A stretch of 64,000 bases of DNA from Bordetella pseudohinzii. GTDB taxonomy: Bacteria > Pseudomonadota > Gammaproteobacteria > Burkholderiales > Burkholderiaceae_B. Every line of letters starts with the position of its first letter. The stretch's first letter is position 1. Where the stretch lies: NCBI RefSeq assembly GCF_000657795.2, contig NZ_JHEP02000001.1, positions 310,001-374,000 of the forward strand. The letters are read 5' to 3'. This document shows positions 43,680 to 53,135 of this stretch, in pieces. The notes under the pieces were generated by a model that saw only the letters and a list, made by a program, of their open reading frames with translations, was not told where the DNA came from and searched no databases. The position numbers and the translations under genes are program-made.

Positions 43680-45920
43680 TCACTCGAACTTGTACGTCAT
43701 ATTCACCATGAAATTACGAGGCTCGCCGTACAGGTAGTGGTTGTAGAACCCCGTCATCGTGTAGTACTTGCGATCAAACAGGTTGTTGACGTTCGCCGTG
43801 ATGGTGGTGTTTTTCGAGACGTCGTAGCGTGCCATCAACGAGGCGAGCGCATAAGAAGCCTGGCCAACTTGGACTTCTCCTTGAGGTCCCGTCGCCGTCC
43901 CATAAAAGCGGCTCTGCCAGTTCACCCCACCGCCGATCGTCAAGCGATTCCAGTCACCCGGTAACCGGTAAGTGGTGAACAGGCGCGCCGTCGTTCGAGG
44001 AATCTGCGTGCTCAAGCGCTGGCCGTCGCCTTGCGATGCTGTGAAATGAGAGATGCCCGCGTAAAGGTTCCAATCACGCGCAATCTCGCCCTGAACATCG
44101 ATGTCAAATCCTCGCGACTTGGTGCCGTTGGCCGCGTAATACGCCTGAGAACCGTCGGGAAGCAGATGGCCGCTGTCAATCTGCGGCACACCGTCTAGTC
44201 GAGCCTCGAACACTGCGAAGGACGCGTTCAGACGCCCGTCCAGATACTCACCCTTGATGCCAACCTCGGTATTTTTCCCCTTGGTCGGCCCAAGCACCTT
44301 ATCGTTGCGGTCGCGATCGGTCTGCGGCTTGAAGATTTCCGTGTAGCTGGTGTACACCGAGTAGGTATCGTCAATGTCGTAGACCAACCCCGCGTACGGG
44401 ATCAGCTTGTTGTCCTTCTTATAGTGAAATGGCTCCCCCCTGCTGCTGTCCCGCTCCATTTCGTAGTTGCTCAGCCGAGCACCGACAATCAGCTTGAGCG
44501 GGTCAGCCAACGAGAAGCGGGCCGCGCTATAGAGGCCGGTCTGCTTGATGGTCGTACTGGATGCGTCGTGCGGAAAGCTGGCGAAGTCGGGCTTTGGATA
44601 GTTGCCACTCCAGTCGTAGATGCTACCGATAGGGTCCGTCGGGAAGATGAAAGCAGAGTTGTCATGTGCACGGAGCCGGGACGTTGACGCGCCTACCATC
44701 AGTTCGTGATCGCGCCCGAACAACGCAAACGGTCCAGAGGCCATAACGTCAAAATTGTTCTGCCGACTATTGCTGCGGCCTCCCAGGGCAATCGGCCACA
44801 AACCTTCCCCCGAGGCGCGATCCGGATAGCCGTTCATCGAGAACAGCTCGTTTGAGCTGTCCACACGTCGGTGCTCCGCGTTGACGCGAACGCTCCATCC
44901 GTTATCGAACTCATGTTCCAAGTGCGCGAAGGTCGTATTGATCCGGTTGCTCCAATGGCTCCAACGCGGCGCGGTGTTCTTGGACCGGGACCAATCGGTG
45001 CGCGAGCCATCGGAATAGAACAGCGGCTGGCCACCCCAGGTAATCCCCTTCGGGTCGCTATCCTGGTATTCGTGGCCCAGGCTCAGGGTCGTGCTCGACG
45101 TCAGATCTGCCTCGACCACACCGTAGAAGGCCTGCCGACGCTGCTGGTAATAGTCGAGGAAGGAATTGCGGTCCTGATAGGCACCTACCACCCGTGCACG
45201 GACATTGCCGGAGGTGGTGAGCGGCGTGGACACGTCCAATACCCCCCGATAGTTGTCCCAAGAACCAGCCCCCAGCGAACCAGTCAGAGAGAACTCACGC
45301 AACGGCCGCTTGCGAACGAGGTTGACCGAGGCTGACGGATCGCCGACCCCCTGCAGCAGACCAGTGGCGCCACGTACCACCTCGACCCGATCGTAAAAGG
45401 CTGTGTCCAGCACTCCCTCACCTGGCAGGAACGATCCGGGAATGTATGTCGTGGGCACGCCATCGTACTGAAAGCTGTCGATACTGAAACCACGCGAATA
45501 GTAAGAAACGCGCTCCGTGTCCAATGTGGTCGAGCTGATCCCGGTCGTGTTTTCCAGAACATCCTTCACGGAGTTCAACTGCTGATCGTCCATGCGCTGG
45601 CGCGTCACGACGGTAACCGACTGGGGGGTTTCTCGCGGCGACAGGCTCAGTCCCGTGGCCGCTTTGGTCGTGCCAGTGGTGTATGAGCCGGTCCCCTCTG
45701 TATCGGCTCCTGGTCTTTGCGCAGAGACCGTCACTGCGGGAAGAACCGCAACACCGCCTCTTTCCTCCCTGCTTTGCGGCGATACCGCAGCGGGCTCTTC
45801 CGTTTCCGTGGAAGCCGCATATGCAGGTAGAACGGTTGGCAGGAGCAAGGCGCAGAGCCATGTCATTGGGTTGCGATGCGTTTTTTGGGCGCAAGCGGGC
45901 CCCTGGCGATGAATAGCCAT
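43680..45920 (-). CDS. TonB-dependent ferric-siderophore receptor
   Basis: A 746-residue outer-membrane receptor. The signal ends near AYA. A short N-terminal extension, then a plug with LSPRETPQSVTVVTRQRMDD (a TonB-box/plug start seen in FhuA/FpvA-like receptors), VKDVLENTTGISSTTLDTER and DRVEVVRGATGLLQGVGDPS. The barrel ends YLYGEPRNFMVNMTYKFE with terminal aromatic-x residue. The start is ATG 45920 with GAGGA upstream. It lies 126 bp after the binding-protein gene and completes the uptake path across the outer membrane. The siderophore is not identifiable. Confidence 0.92.
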   Translation of the reverse strand: MAIHRQGPACAQKTHRNPMTWLCALLLPTVLPAYAASTETEEPAAVSPQSREERGGVAVLPAVTVSAQRPGADTEGTGSYTTGTTKAATGLSLSPRETPQSVTVVTRQRMDDQQLNSVKDVLENTTGISSTTLDTERVSYYSRGFSIDSFQYDGVPTTYIPGSFLPGEGVLDTAFYDRVEVVRGATGLLQGVGDPSASVNLVRKRPLREFSLTGSLGAGSWDNYRGVLDVSTPLTTSGNVRARVVGAYQDRNSFLDYYQQRRQAFYGVVEADLTSSTTLSLGHEYQDSDPKGITWGGQPLFYSDGSRTDWSRSKNTAPRWSHWSNRINTTFAHLEHEFDNGWSVRVNAEHRRVDSSNELFSMNGYPDRASGEGLWPIALGGRSNSRQNNFDVMASGPFALFGRDHELMVGASTSRLRAHDNSAFIFPTDPIGSIYDWSGNYPKPDFASFPHDASSTTIKQTGLYSAARFSLADPLKLIVGARLSNYEMERDSSRGEPFHYKKDNKLIPYAGLVYDIDDTYSVYTSYTEIFKPQTDRDRNDKVLGPTKGKNTEVGIKGEYLDGRLNASFAVFEARLDGVPQIDSGHLLPDGSQAYYAANGTKSRGFDIDVQGEIARDWNLYAGISHFTASQGDGQRLSTQIPRTTARLFTTYRLPGDWNRLTIGGGVNWQSRFYGTATGPQGEVQVGQASYALASLMARYDVSKNTTITANVNNLFDRKYYTMTGFYNHYLYGEPRNFMVNMTYKFE

Positions 45921-46046
45921 CTTAAAAAATCCTCGAAGTCCGAAGCGCAACGGAAGCCGAGGTACTAGCTCTCAGGGATTTCCGTTAGCGTGGTAGGCAC
46001 TGGGGTGTAGCAGCGTCGCTGGAGACAATGCGCAGGCGCGGTCCTA

Positions 46047-47051
46047 TCAGCCGGTATAGCCCTTCAGAACTTCGTCGATGAGCATTTCCAGGGAAGTGAC
46101 GCCGGCCCCGGTGAGATACCAAACATCCGGATTCACGAAGACCACATGGCCGGTCTTCCACGCCTTTGTCTGCCGCAGCAATGGATTGTCCAGCGCCTTG
46201 GGATCCACCGGCTTGCGGTCATGTGCGGCGGTCCGATCTACGACGTAGATGATGTCAGGATCAGCATCGTGAATGAACTCGTTCGAGATCGGCTGGCCGT
46301 GCAGTCCGGGTTCGATGTGCTGGCTTGCAGGCTTGACACCGAGGGTATCGAAGATGAACCCATAACGGGATTGAACACCGAAGGCGGTGAACGCGCCGTT
46401 GTTGTGCATCACGATGAGCGCCTTCTCCGGCCGGCCCTTGATAACCGCACGCGCGTCCTCGACCTTGGCTTCGATTTCATGGATCTTCTTGCGCGCCTGG
46501 TCTTCCACTCCAAACACATGTCCCAAGGTCATGAGCTGCTTTTTGACGCCACCGATGTAGTCGCCGTGTTGGTTCATGTAGTCCACATCGAAGTAGATTG
46601 TTGGCGCGATCTGGGACAGCTCCTGATAGCTACCAGCCTCCAGAGGGGAAATCAGCACCAGGTCAGGCTTCACTGCATGAAGTTGTTCGAGATTGGGCTG
46701 CAGGACCCCGCCCACATCCTGAATTGCCGGATTTTCCTGATACTTCGAGAGAAACTGGGGAACATAGTCCTTCGGCATACCGACAATCGGAATGCCAAGC
46801 TGGTCCAGAGAGTCGAGTACGCTCATGTCATAGGGAACGACCCGTTTCGGCCGAGCCTTGAGAACGGTGGTTCCCAACTCGTGCTGCACCGTGATGACGT
46901 TTGAATCTGAAACGGCATGCTCTTGCGCAGCCACAGCTTTCGCTTCCGTTTGCGCCGACTTCCCGGCTTTGCCATCGCAGCCTTGCAATGCGGTCAATGA
47001 CACCAAGAGCAAGGCCGCGGCCCACCGATACCTGCTTCTATTCGACTTCAT
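46047..47051 (-). CDS. Siderophore-binding lipoprotein (CeuE/FatB-like)
   Basis: A 334-residue periplasmic binding lipoprotein with lipobox LTALQGC. The mature domain shows TVLKARPKRVVPYDMSVLDS, VGGVLQPNLEQLHAVKPDLV and a C-terminal WYLTGAGVTSLEMLIDEVL. This is the Fe(III)-catecholate/hydroxamate cluster of CeuE-type proteins. ATG 47051 overlaps the ATPase stop. It captures the ferric complex for the two FecCD permeases. Confidence 0.9.
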   Translation of the reverse strand: MKSNRSRYRWAAALLLVSLTALQGCDGKAGKSAQTEAKAVAAQEHAVSDSNVITVQHELGTTVLKARPKRVVPYDMSVLDSLDQLGIPIVGMPKDYVPQFLSKYQENPAIQDVGGVLQPNLEQLHAVKPDLVLISPLEAGSYQELSQIAPTIYFDVDYMNQHGDYIGGVKKQLMTLGHVFGVEDQARKKIHEIEAKVEDARAVIKGRPEKALIVMHNNGAFTAFGVQSRYGFIFDTLGVKPASQHIEPGLHGQPISNEFIHDADPDIIYVVDRTAAHDRKPVDPKALDNPLLRQTKAWKTGHVVFVNPDVWYLTGAGVTSLEMLIDEVLKGYTG

Positions 47052-47824
47052 CTTAGTTCTCCTGCTGGTTTGAAGTAGTTGCATACGCAGCCGCGAGTGG
47101 TGCGCATGATCTCGAAATCCAACTCGTACAGTTCACGCAGCCTTTCCTCTGAAATGACTTCGTCAGCCGGGCCGCTGAAACAGATCAAGCCGGACTTCAT
47201 TGCAACGATGTGATCCGAATAGTTGGCGGCAAAGTTGATGTCATGGACCACCATCACCACCGTACGGCCGCGTTCGTCACACAGACGGCGCAGGGCCTGC
47301 ATGATCTGTACGGAATGCTTCATGTCCAGATTGTTGAGTGGTTCATCGAGCAATAGGCAGTCGGTCTGCTGTGCCACCGTCATCGCCAGAAACGCCATCT
47401 GGCGCTGACCGCCGCTGAGTTCATCGAGGTAGCGCTCTCTCAATCCTTCCAGGGAGAGAAAGGCCAAGGCTTCATCGATCTCCCTTTGGTCACGGGCATC
47501 GAGTGATCCACGGGTATAGGGGAATCGCCCGAAAGCCACCAGCTCCTCGACCGTCAGCCGAAGATTGATGTCGGGCGACTGACGCAGCGTGGCGACACGC
47601 GTTGCATATTCCCTGGGACGAAAATCCGAAACGGGCCTATCGCCGATCCTAATCGCGCCGCTCGCGGGTTCCAGCAAACGTGCGACCAGCATCAGCAAGG
47701 TGCTCTTTCCGGCGCCATTGGGCCCAATAAGGGAGGTCAGTTTCCCGGCGGGAAACCGAACGCTCACGCTGGAAAGCACCGGTTTGCCGTTGTATGCCTT
47801 GCAAAGGTCTTCTGTCGTGATCAT
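47048..47824 (-). CDS. Siderophore ABC transporter ATPase (CeuD/FecE-like)
   Basis: A 258-residue ATPase with Walker A IGPNGAGKSTLLML, signature LSGGQRQMAFLAM and Walker B CLLLDEPLNNLD, plus VVMVVHDINFAANYSDH. Both neighbours overlap it by 4 bp, so the set is translated as a unit. Confidence 0.93.
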   Translation of the reverse strand: MITTEDLCKAYNGKPVLSSVSVRFPAGKLTSLIGPNGAGKSTLLMLVARLLEPASGAIRIGDRPVSDFRPREYATRVATLRQSPDINLRLTVEELVAFGRFPYTRGSLDARDQREIDEALAFLSLEGLRERYLDELSGGQRQMAFLAMTVAQQTDCLLLDEPLNNLDMKHSVQIMQALRRLCDERGRTVVMVVHDINFAANYSDHIVAMKSGLICFSGPADEVISEERLRELYELDFEIMRTTRGCVCNYFKPAGELR

Positions 47825-48771
47825 GCATTACCTCGTGTACGCACCATCAGCATGAGGAAATAGGCCCCGCATACGAGGTTGACGAGAATGCTGACGGTGG
47901 TCGTGTAGTTGAAGACGTGCTCGACCAAGAGCTGGGCGACGATGAAGATGCCGACTGCCACCGCGCATCCGGTGGGTAGCGTCAAGCGATGCCATGTGGA
48001 TTTGGTCATCGAGTACGTGATGTTCGCGACGAAGATCCCCATGAAGGCTGTCGGCCCGATCAGGCTGGTAGAGACAGCCACCAATGCCGCGATGAGGGAT
48101 AGGTAGAGCCTCACACTCCGCTTGTAGTCCAACCCGAGAGATAAAGACTGCTCGCGGCCCAACGCTAGAACGTCCAATGAAGGAAGTGTTTTCGCCAATA
48201 CGATGGCGATGGCGACGACCAGCAATGCCGCGTAGGCCAGTTGCTCGGGTTGCGCCCGATTGAATGACGCATAGATGAAACCCTGGACGATGCCGAAGTC
48301 TCCTGGGCTGATCTTGAGCTGGATGAACTGGATCATCGTGCCGAACAACATGGTCAGCACCAGCCCCAGCAGCAGCAGGAAATACACGTTGCGCCTGGTA
48401 TCCTTGAAGAAATAGCGATGCACAGCCCACGAGTAGGCCAGCATGAGGATGATCGACAGAAAGAAGCTCTCGTTGCGGCCGATGGCGATCAGGCCATGCC
48501 CGCCCAGAACCAGCGTCAGCAACGATTGAAGAAGCAAGTAGACCGCTTCGTATCCCATGACCGCAGGGGTAAGTATCCGGTTACCCGCAATGGTCTGAAA
48601 CACGATGGAAGAGACTGCGACGCAGACTCCGCCGATCACGATGGCTCCCAAACGGTTCAGGCGCTTGGGAATGACATATTCAAAGTCGAAACCCGATTGG
48701 ACGAAGATGAAAGTCAACGCAGCCGCGATGACCAGGGCCCATAGCCAGTACCTGTTGTCCACGCGCGTCAT
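47821..48771 (-). CDS. Siderophore ABC permease 2 (FecCD family, CeuC-like)
   Basis: A 316-residue polytopic FecCD permease: multiple membrane segments, SLDVLALGREQSLSLGLDYK and ALVAVSTSLIGPTAFMGIFV in the conserved core. It overlaps the first permease and the ATPase by 4 bp each. The pair makes a heterodimeric inner-membrane channel. Confidence 0.92.
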   Translation of the reverse strand: MTRVDNRYWLWALVIAAALTFIFVQSGFDFEYVIPKRLNRLGAIVIGGVCVAVSSIVFQTIAGNRILTPAVMGYEAVYLLLQSLLTLVLGGHGLIAIGRNESFFLSIILMLAYSWAVHRYFFKDTRRNVYFLLLLGLVLTMLFGTMIQFIQLKISPGDFGIVQGFIYASFNRAQPEQLAYAALLVVAIAIVLAKTLPSLDVLALGREQSLSLGLDYKRSVRLYLSLIAALVAVSTSLIGPTAFMGIFVANITYSMTKSTWHRLTLPTGCAVAVGIFIVAQLLVEHVFNYTTTVSILVNLVCGAYFLMLMVRTRGNA

Positions 48772-49712
48772 TTGAGTTTCCTCAGCAACAGCACGAGGAA
48801 CAGCAATCCGCCCAGGCCGCCTGCGGTCATACCGATGGGTACTTCAAACGGATAGATCAGAACGCGGCCAACGATGTCGCACCCGAGCAGCAATGACGCA
48901 CCCGATAGCGCAACGGTGGGTAGAGTTCGGCGCAGGTTTTCACCGCAGCGCAGCGCCACCAGATTGGGAATCACCAGCCCGACGAAGGGAATGGCCCCCA
49001 CCGCAATAACGGAGGCGGATACAGTGACCGCGACCAGCAGCAATCCCACGGCGGCAGTCCCCGAATAGTTCAAACCCAGACTGGTCGCTGCGTCTTCCCC
49101 CATTCCCATTACCGTGAAGCGATGGGCAAACAGGTAAGTAAGCGAAACGATGGGGACGATCAGATAAATAATCTCGTAGTTGCCCTGAACGATCTTGGAG
49201 AAATCACCCAGCAACCAACCCTGCATGCTTTGAACAATGTTGTGGCGATAGGCGTAGAACTCTGCGACCGCGCTCAGGACACTGCCGTACATCAGCCCTA
49301 CGACAGGAACCAACACCGTGTTCCTGAACTTTATTCGCCGGATAATCGCGACATAAAGCATGCTCGCCGAGAAGCAGAACAGCAGCGCGAACAACATCTT
49401 TCCTATGGTTCCCGCCCCTGGCGTCAGTACCAGCGAAAGCAGAATTCCCAGTTTCGCTGCATCCAGGCCGCCAGAGGTCGCAGGCTCGGCAAACTTGTTC
49501 CGAACGATCTGCTGAAGAATCACGCCGCAAATGGATAGCCCCACCCCGGTCAAGACGAGTGCTGCCAAGCGGGGAATGCGGCTTACCGTTAGCGTCAGCC
49601 AGGAATCACCGGAAGCTGCGAAAACCTGCGACCACGAGAGGTGCGTCACGCCGACGAACAGCGACCCAACACAAAGGAGTCCAAACAAGCTGAAAAGACG
49701 CACACGAGCCAC
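48768..49712 (-). CDS. Siderophore ABC permease 1 (FecCD family, CeuB-like), first gene of the operon
   Basis: A 314-residue FecCD permease starting at GTG 49712 with AGGG 8 nt upstream. The conserved RIPRLAALVLTGVGLSICGV, VLVPVVGLMYGSVLSAVAEF and VGAIPFVGLVIPNLVALRCG blocks are present. It heads the uptake operon, preceded by a Fur-like box and the 21-bp shared element. An internal stretch of this gene is the source-type sequence of the relic at 26413-26534. Confidence 0.92.
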   Translation of the reverse strand: MARVRLFSLFGLLCVGSLFVGVTHLSWSQVFAASGDSWLTLTVSRIPRLAALVLTGVGLSICGVILQQIVRNKFAEPATSGGLDAAKLGILLSLVLTPGAGTIGKMLFALLFCFSASMLYVAIIRRIKFRNTVLVPVVGLMYGSVLSAVAEFYAYRHNIVQSMQGWLLGDFSKIVQGNYEIIYLIVPIVSLTYLFAHRFTVMGMGEDAATSLGLNYSGTAAVGLLLVAVTVSASVIAVGAIPFVGLVIPNLVALRCGENLRRTLPTVALSGASLLLGCDIVGRVLIYPFEVPIGMTAGGLGGLLFLVLLLRKLK

Positions 49713-49791
49713 GAAATTGCCCTGACAGAGTTCGTTTCAGGCCGGCGTTCGATACGCGCAGCCATAGGACGTCTATGGTAGTTTTTGTGAT

Positions 49792-49810
49792 GATAATGAT
49801 TGCTATTAAC
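49792..49810. promoter_or_regulatory. Fur-box-like site upstream of the siderophore operon
   Basis: GATAATGATTGCTATTAAC matches the 19-bp Fur consensus at 14 positions. It lies 80 bp upstream of the first permease start, in an AT-rich patch. Iron-dependent repression of a ferric-siderophore uptake operon is the expected logic. Confidence 0.65.
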
Positions 49811-49819
49811 AGCGGACTG

Positions 49820-49840
49820 CAGATCGCTAAATCCTGCCAA
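49820..49840 (+). promoter_or_regulatory. Shared element, copy 2 (CAGATCGCTAAAT-CC-TGCCAA)
   Basis: 19 of 21 bases equal copy 1 at 42834-42854. It begins 108 bp upstream of the permease start and 10 bp beyond the Fur-like box. This spacing would suit an activator acting upstream of a promoter around the Fur site. Confidence 0.65.
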
Positions 49841-49916
49841 TCGCAACGGTCCGTGAGGATTCCAAAAGGGCCGCGCTCGGGGTAGCCGAGCGCACGCAAC
49901 TCGAACTGTGCCCTAG

Positions 49917-50341
49917 CAGGCTGCTGAAATAGCCGCCCAGCCGAAGTCAGCTCGGTGGCGTGCCGAAGCGTTGATTACACGACCCCGCTCAGTCTGAGAT
50001 TCATGCGCGGCGCCGACACTTTCACCGAAGGCCTGTTCACCATGCGGCGGCTCGAAGATTTCGTGCCGAAATCGCATCCGTTGCGCCCGATTAGCTCCAT
50101 GGTCAACCAAGCGCTGGCGAAGATGGACCGGCTCTTCGCCGGCATGTATGAAGCCGACATCAAGGGCGGACGCCCGGGCATTGCGCCGGAAAAGCTACTG
50201 CGCGCGATGCTGCTGCAGGTGCTGTACAGCATCTGCTCCGAGCGCCAACTGATGGAGCGAACGCAGTACAACTTTCTGTTCCGCTGATTCATCGGCCTGT
50301 CGATGGACGACGCAGTCTGGGTAGCGTCACTATGGGCGGTG
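49917..50341 (+). pseudogene. Broken IS5-family transposase (5' part, with internal stop)
   Basis: From ATG 50003 the frame encodes an IS5-type N-terminus (RRLEDFVPKSHPLRPI, PEKLLRAMLLQVLYSICSER, RTQYNFLFR), then TGA at 50285-50287 where the family has Trp, then FIGLSMDDAVWV in the same frame. Homology stops soon after 50323, so more than two-thirds of the transposase is missing. GGCTGCTGAAAT at 49918 may be a remnant of the left terminal repeat. It marks the border between the iron module and the second cargo module. Confidence 0.75.
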
Positions 50342-50675
50342 GAGAAAAAAATAACGAAGGCGCCATTCAATCGCTGGCGCCTGCGGCACCAGGCTGAACC
50401 CTATTGTCGTCATCAAGTATGGTCTATCTCCGCCTGGGGAGCATGGCGCTGCGTCGGGCGATACCGGCCACGCACTACCCGACGCACGAGAAGAACTTAT
50501 AGGCCACCCTATGAGGTCGATCTATCCGGGGCCAGAACCGCCATATGGATTTTTCAACGCAATTTTAGGGTTGAGCCAGAATCTCTGTCTCACTTGAAAC
50601 TGCTGCTTCGGGGTAGTGCCTACATGCGGGTCACGCCAGCGCTGATGACTGGCGCCTTGTTTCGCGGCCGGGTAG
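50342..50675. other. Intergenic stretch after the IS fragment
   Basis: This is a 334-base stretch with no gene. It contains a minus-strand terminator (separate entry). The remainder looks like degenerate IS or flanking DNA, and no terminal repeat could be fixed. Confidence 0.4.
50358..50382 (-). terminator. Minus-strand terminator downstream of the aldehyde dehydrogenase gene
   Basis: A perfect 8-bp stem AGGCGCCA / TGGCGCCT with a 9-nt loop. On the minus strand it is followed by TCGTTATTTTTTTC. It lies about 290 bp past the dehydrogenase stop, in the correct direction to end the aldolase-dehydrogenase transcript. Confidence 0.65.
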
Positions 50676-52127
50676 CTACAGAAGAATGTTGATTACCTTC
50701 TTCTCCACATAGCTGTACAGCTCCTCTATGCCTTCCTCCCGGTCGATGCCGCTGTTCTTGAATCCGCCCCATGGCACGCCAAGGAAATGGGTATTGCTAC
50801 CGTTGAGGAAGATGCTGCCGGCCCTGATGCGCTTCGCGGTATTCAGCGCCTGCTTGATGTCATTAGTCCATATGGCGGCGGAGAGGCCGTATTCGGTATC
50901 ATTGGCCATCGACACCATCTGCTCAACGTCGCGCCACTTGGCAACGGCGAGAATCGGGCCGAACACTTCTTCACGCCAGAGCCTCATCGACTCCGTGATA
51001 TCTGCGAACACGGTAGGTTCGATCCAATATCCCTTCTTGAAGGCGTCACCCGGAGGTCGCTTGCCGCCGGTCATCAGCCGCGCGCCTTTCGTCTGGTCGG
51101 GATCAAGAAAGCTTGTGACATGTTGATAGCTGCGCAGCGAGTTGATGGGTCCCATGCCGGTATCTGGCGACATGGGATCGCCGACGCGTATCGCCGCGAC
51201 AAGCGCGACCACACGTTCCAGGACGGGCTCGTAAACGTCTTCATGGATCAGCAGCCGCGAGTTCGAACCGCATGACTGGCCCTGCCACGAAAAGTTCATG
51301 CCCTGCACGGCACTGGCGGCTGCCATGTCAAGGTCCGCATCGGGAAAAACGATCATCGGATTCTTACCGCCGAGTTCGAGCGTGACATGCTTGACCGCCG
51401 TCTCGGCCGCACTTCGCTGAATGGCCATGCCCGTGGGGACTGAGCCGATCAAGGCCAGACGCTTCACGTCCGGGTGACGAACCAAGGCGTCGCCCACTTC
51501 CGCACCGGTACCATTAACGATATTGAAAACACCTTTGGGAAACACCTCACGCGCAATCCCACCAAGCAAAAGTACGGATAGCGGTGAGGTTTCCGGCGGC
51601 TTGACCACGACGGTGTTGCCCGCGACCAGTGCAGACGCGGTGCGTGCAGCGGAGAACATGGCCGGATGGTTGTACGCAGCAATGCGTCCAACTACGCCAT
51701 ACGGCTCGTACACGGTCAGGTGCAAGTGACGGCTGCTAGCAGGTATGGTCTCGCCGTGCAGACTATAGGCCAGGCCTGCGTAGTAACGCAGGCTCCTGAC
51801 CGTTTCACGCATGCTCGCCAGGGTCGGGCCATAGGTATTGCCGGAATCCAGCACCTCGACACGCGACAATTCCTCGGCTCGCTCCAAGATCCGATCGCCA
51901 AACGTACGTAAGATCTCGCCGCGCTCTTCTCCGGTACGCTCGGCCCAGGCTGGCCATGCGCGCTTCGCCGCAGCGACAGCCCGGGCCACGTCTCCGTGCG
52001 TCCCCGCCGGCGCGCGGCCGATCACGTTCTCGTCGGCTGGATTGATGGAGTCAATCCAGTTGCCGCTCTCGCTGTCTACGAGCTCGCCATCGATGAGATG
52101 CTGCCCCTTCGACCAAGGTTCGTTCAT
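50676..52127 (-). CDS. NAD(P)-dependent aldehyde dehydrogenase
   Basis: A 483-residue ALDH with NHPAMFSAARTASALVAGNT, the catalytic-Glu motif LELGGKNPM, the catalytic Cys in WQGQSCGSNSRL, and EEVFGPILAV near the C-terminus. ATG 52127 has GGAG 7-8 nt upstream. It follows the aldolase gene by 54 bp. It would oxidise an aldehyde produced by the aldolase or by side-chain degradation of an aromatic acid imported by the nearby MFS. Confidence 0.93.
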   Translation of the reverse strand: MNEPWSKGQHLIDGELVDSESGNWIDSINPADENVIGRAPAGTHGDVARAVAAAKRAWPAWAERTGEERGEILRTFGDRILERAEELSRVEVLDSGNTYGPTLASMRETVRSLRYYAGLAYSLHGETIPASSRHLHLTVYEPYGVVGRIAAYNHPAMFSAARTASALVAGNTVVVKPPETSPLSVLLLGGIAREVFPKGVFNIVNGTGAEVGDALVRHPDVKRLALIGSVPTGMAIQRSAAETAVKHVTLELGGKNPMIVFPDADLDMAAASAVQGMNFSWQGQSCGSNSRLLIHEDVYEPVLERVVALVAAIRVGDPMSPDTGMGPINSLRSYQHVTSFLDPDQTKGARLMTGGKRPPGDAFKKGYWIEPTVFADITESMRLWREEVFGPILAVAKWRDVEQMVSMANDTEYGLSAAIWTNDIKQALNTAKRIRAGSIFLNGSNTHFLGVPWGGFKNSGIDREEGIEELYSYVEKKVINILL

Positions 52128-52181
52128 TTTCTCACTCCACATGCTTCGTATTGTTAGTCTTTAGGCCGTGTCTGGCCGCCA

Positions 52182-52949
52182 CTATTGGACGCGCTTTTTC
52201 CACATCTCCCATGGACGGTCAATCTGGGTCTCGATGTGACGTTGCGCAGTTTCCGCTTCCTTGTCGCTCAGGTATGTCACCTCTCCTAGGCGCAGGGCAT
52301 CTACCTGCAACCGGGCATTCACTTCAGCATAAACGGCACGATAGACGGCATGTTTGAGCGAAGGCCCCACTACGGTGGAGCCATGGCCTCGCATCAAAAC
52401 GACGGAGGATTTCCCCAACCTTTGTGCCAGCGCGGCACCCAAGCCCTGATTGCAAATCAGCAGATCCGTACCATCCCCGGCCGCCTCCCTGATCTCGAAG
52501 ACCGGAGTTCCGCCGCCCAAGAAGCCACTCATGTGGCAGATGGGCCTCAACCGGGTGCGTTGCGATACGCTGAATGGCAGGACGCTTGGCGAGTGGCTGT
52601 GAACAATGGCCTGGACATCCGGGCGAGCCTTGTAAATCTCGCCGTGGATGAAGCGTTCCAAGTAGACCGCCCTGCCGGCGGCATTGACCGGCGTGCCATC
52701 CAGCAAGAACTCAACGATGTCATCGGCACTGACCGTGGCCGGCGCCATGTTCCTCGTCAATAGGAAGCGATCGGGGTTCTGGTCGTGGCGAACGCTGACA
52801 TGACCAAAGGCGTCTACGATGCCCTGATCAAAAAGAATATGGTTGGCGATGACGAGATCTTCGATCAGCTCGCGGCTCGCTGCAGGGCCGACTGCCGCCA
52901 CGTCATCGGCATATGCCGCGACACCAACGTCTATTTGAGAGTTGCACAT
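52182..52949 (-). CDS. Class II aldolase/adducin-family protein
   Basis: A 255-residue metal-dependent aldolase-type protein. DAFGHVSVRHD, the zinc ligands AIVHSHSPSVLPFS, and MRGHGSTVVG are visible. Similar proteins next to ALDH genes cleave or decarboxylate hydroxy-acid intermediates (for example vanillin/syringate or phthalate pathways), but the substrate is open. It lies in a minus-strand pair with the ALDH gene. Confidence 0.88.
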   Translation of the reverse strand: MCNSQIDVGVAAYADDVAAVGPAASRELIEDLVIANHILFDQGIVDAFGHVSVRHDQNPDRFLLTRNMAPATVSADDIVEFLLDGTPVNAAGRAVYLERFIHGEIYKARPDVQAIVHSHSPSVLPFSVSQRTRLRPICHMSGFLGGGTPVFEIREAAGDGTDLLICNQGLGAALAQRLGKSSVVLMRGHGSTVVGPSLKHAVYRAVYAEVNARLQVDALRLGEVTYLSDKEAETAQRHIETQIDRPWEMWKKRVQ

Positions 52950-53080
52950 GTTCTAGCTCGACTCCATCGACGACAAACAGGCACCATCCCTCGGTCTGCT
53001 CGACGATTCGCGTTGCGGGGCATCATCAACGCCGAGGGATAGCATCCTTGGGAGGATAGGCCTGCCCAATCAATAGGTCT

Positions 53081-53094
53081 ATTAGCTATTAATA
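53081..53094. promoter_or_regulatory. ATTAGCTATTAATA motif upstream of the aldolase gene
   Basis: It nearly repeats ATTAGCTAATTAATA at 54083-54097 upstream of the LysR gene, differing by one inserted base. It lies about 130 bp before the aldolase start. A shared LysR-regulator site is plausible but unproven. Confidence 0.4.
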
Positions 53095-53135
53095 AACAAA
53101 TCCATACTCAAACAGCTATATATTGTCCCGATCCA

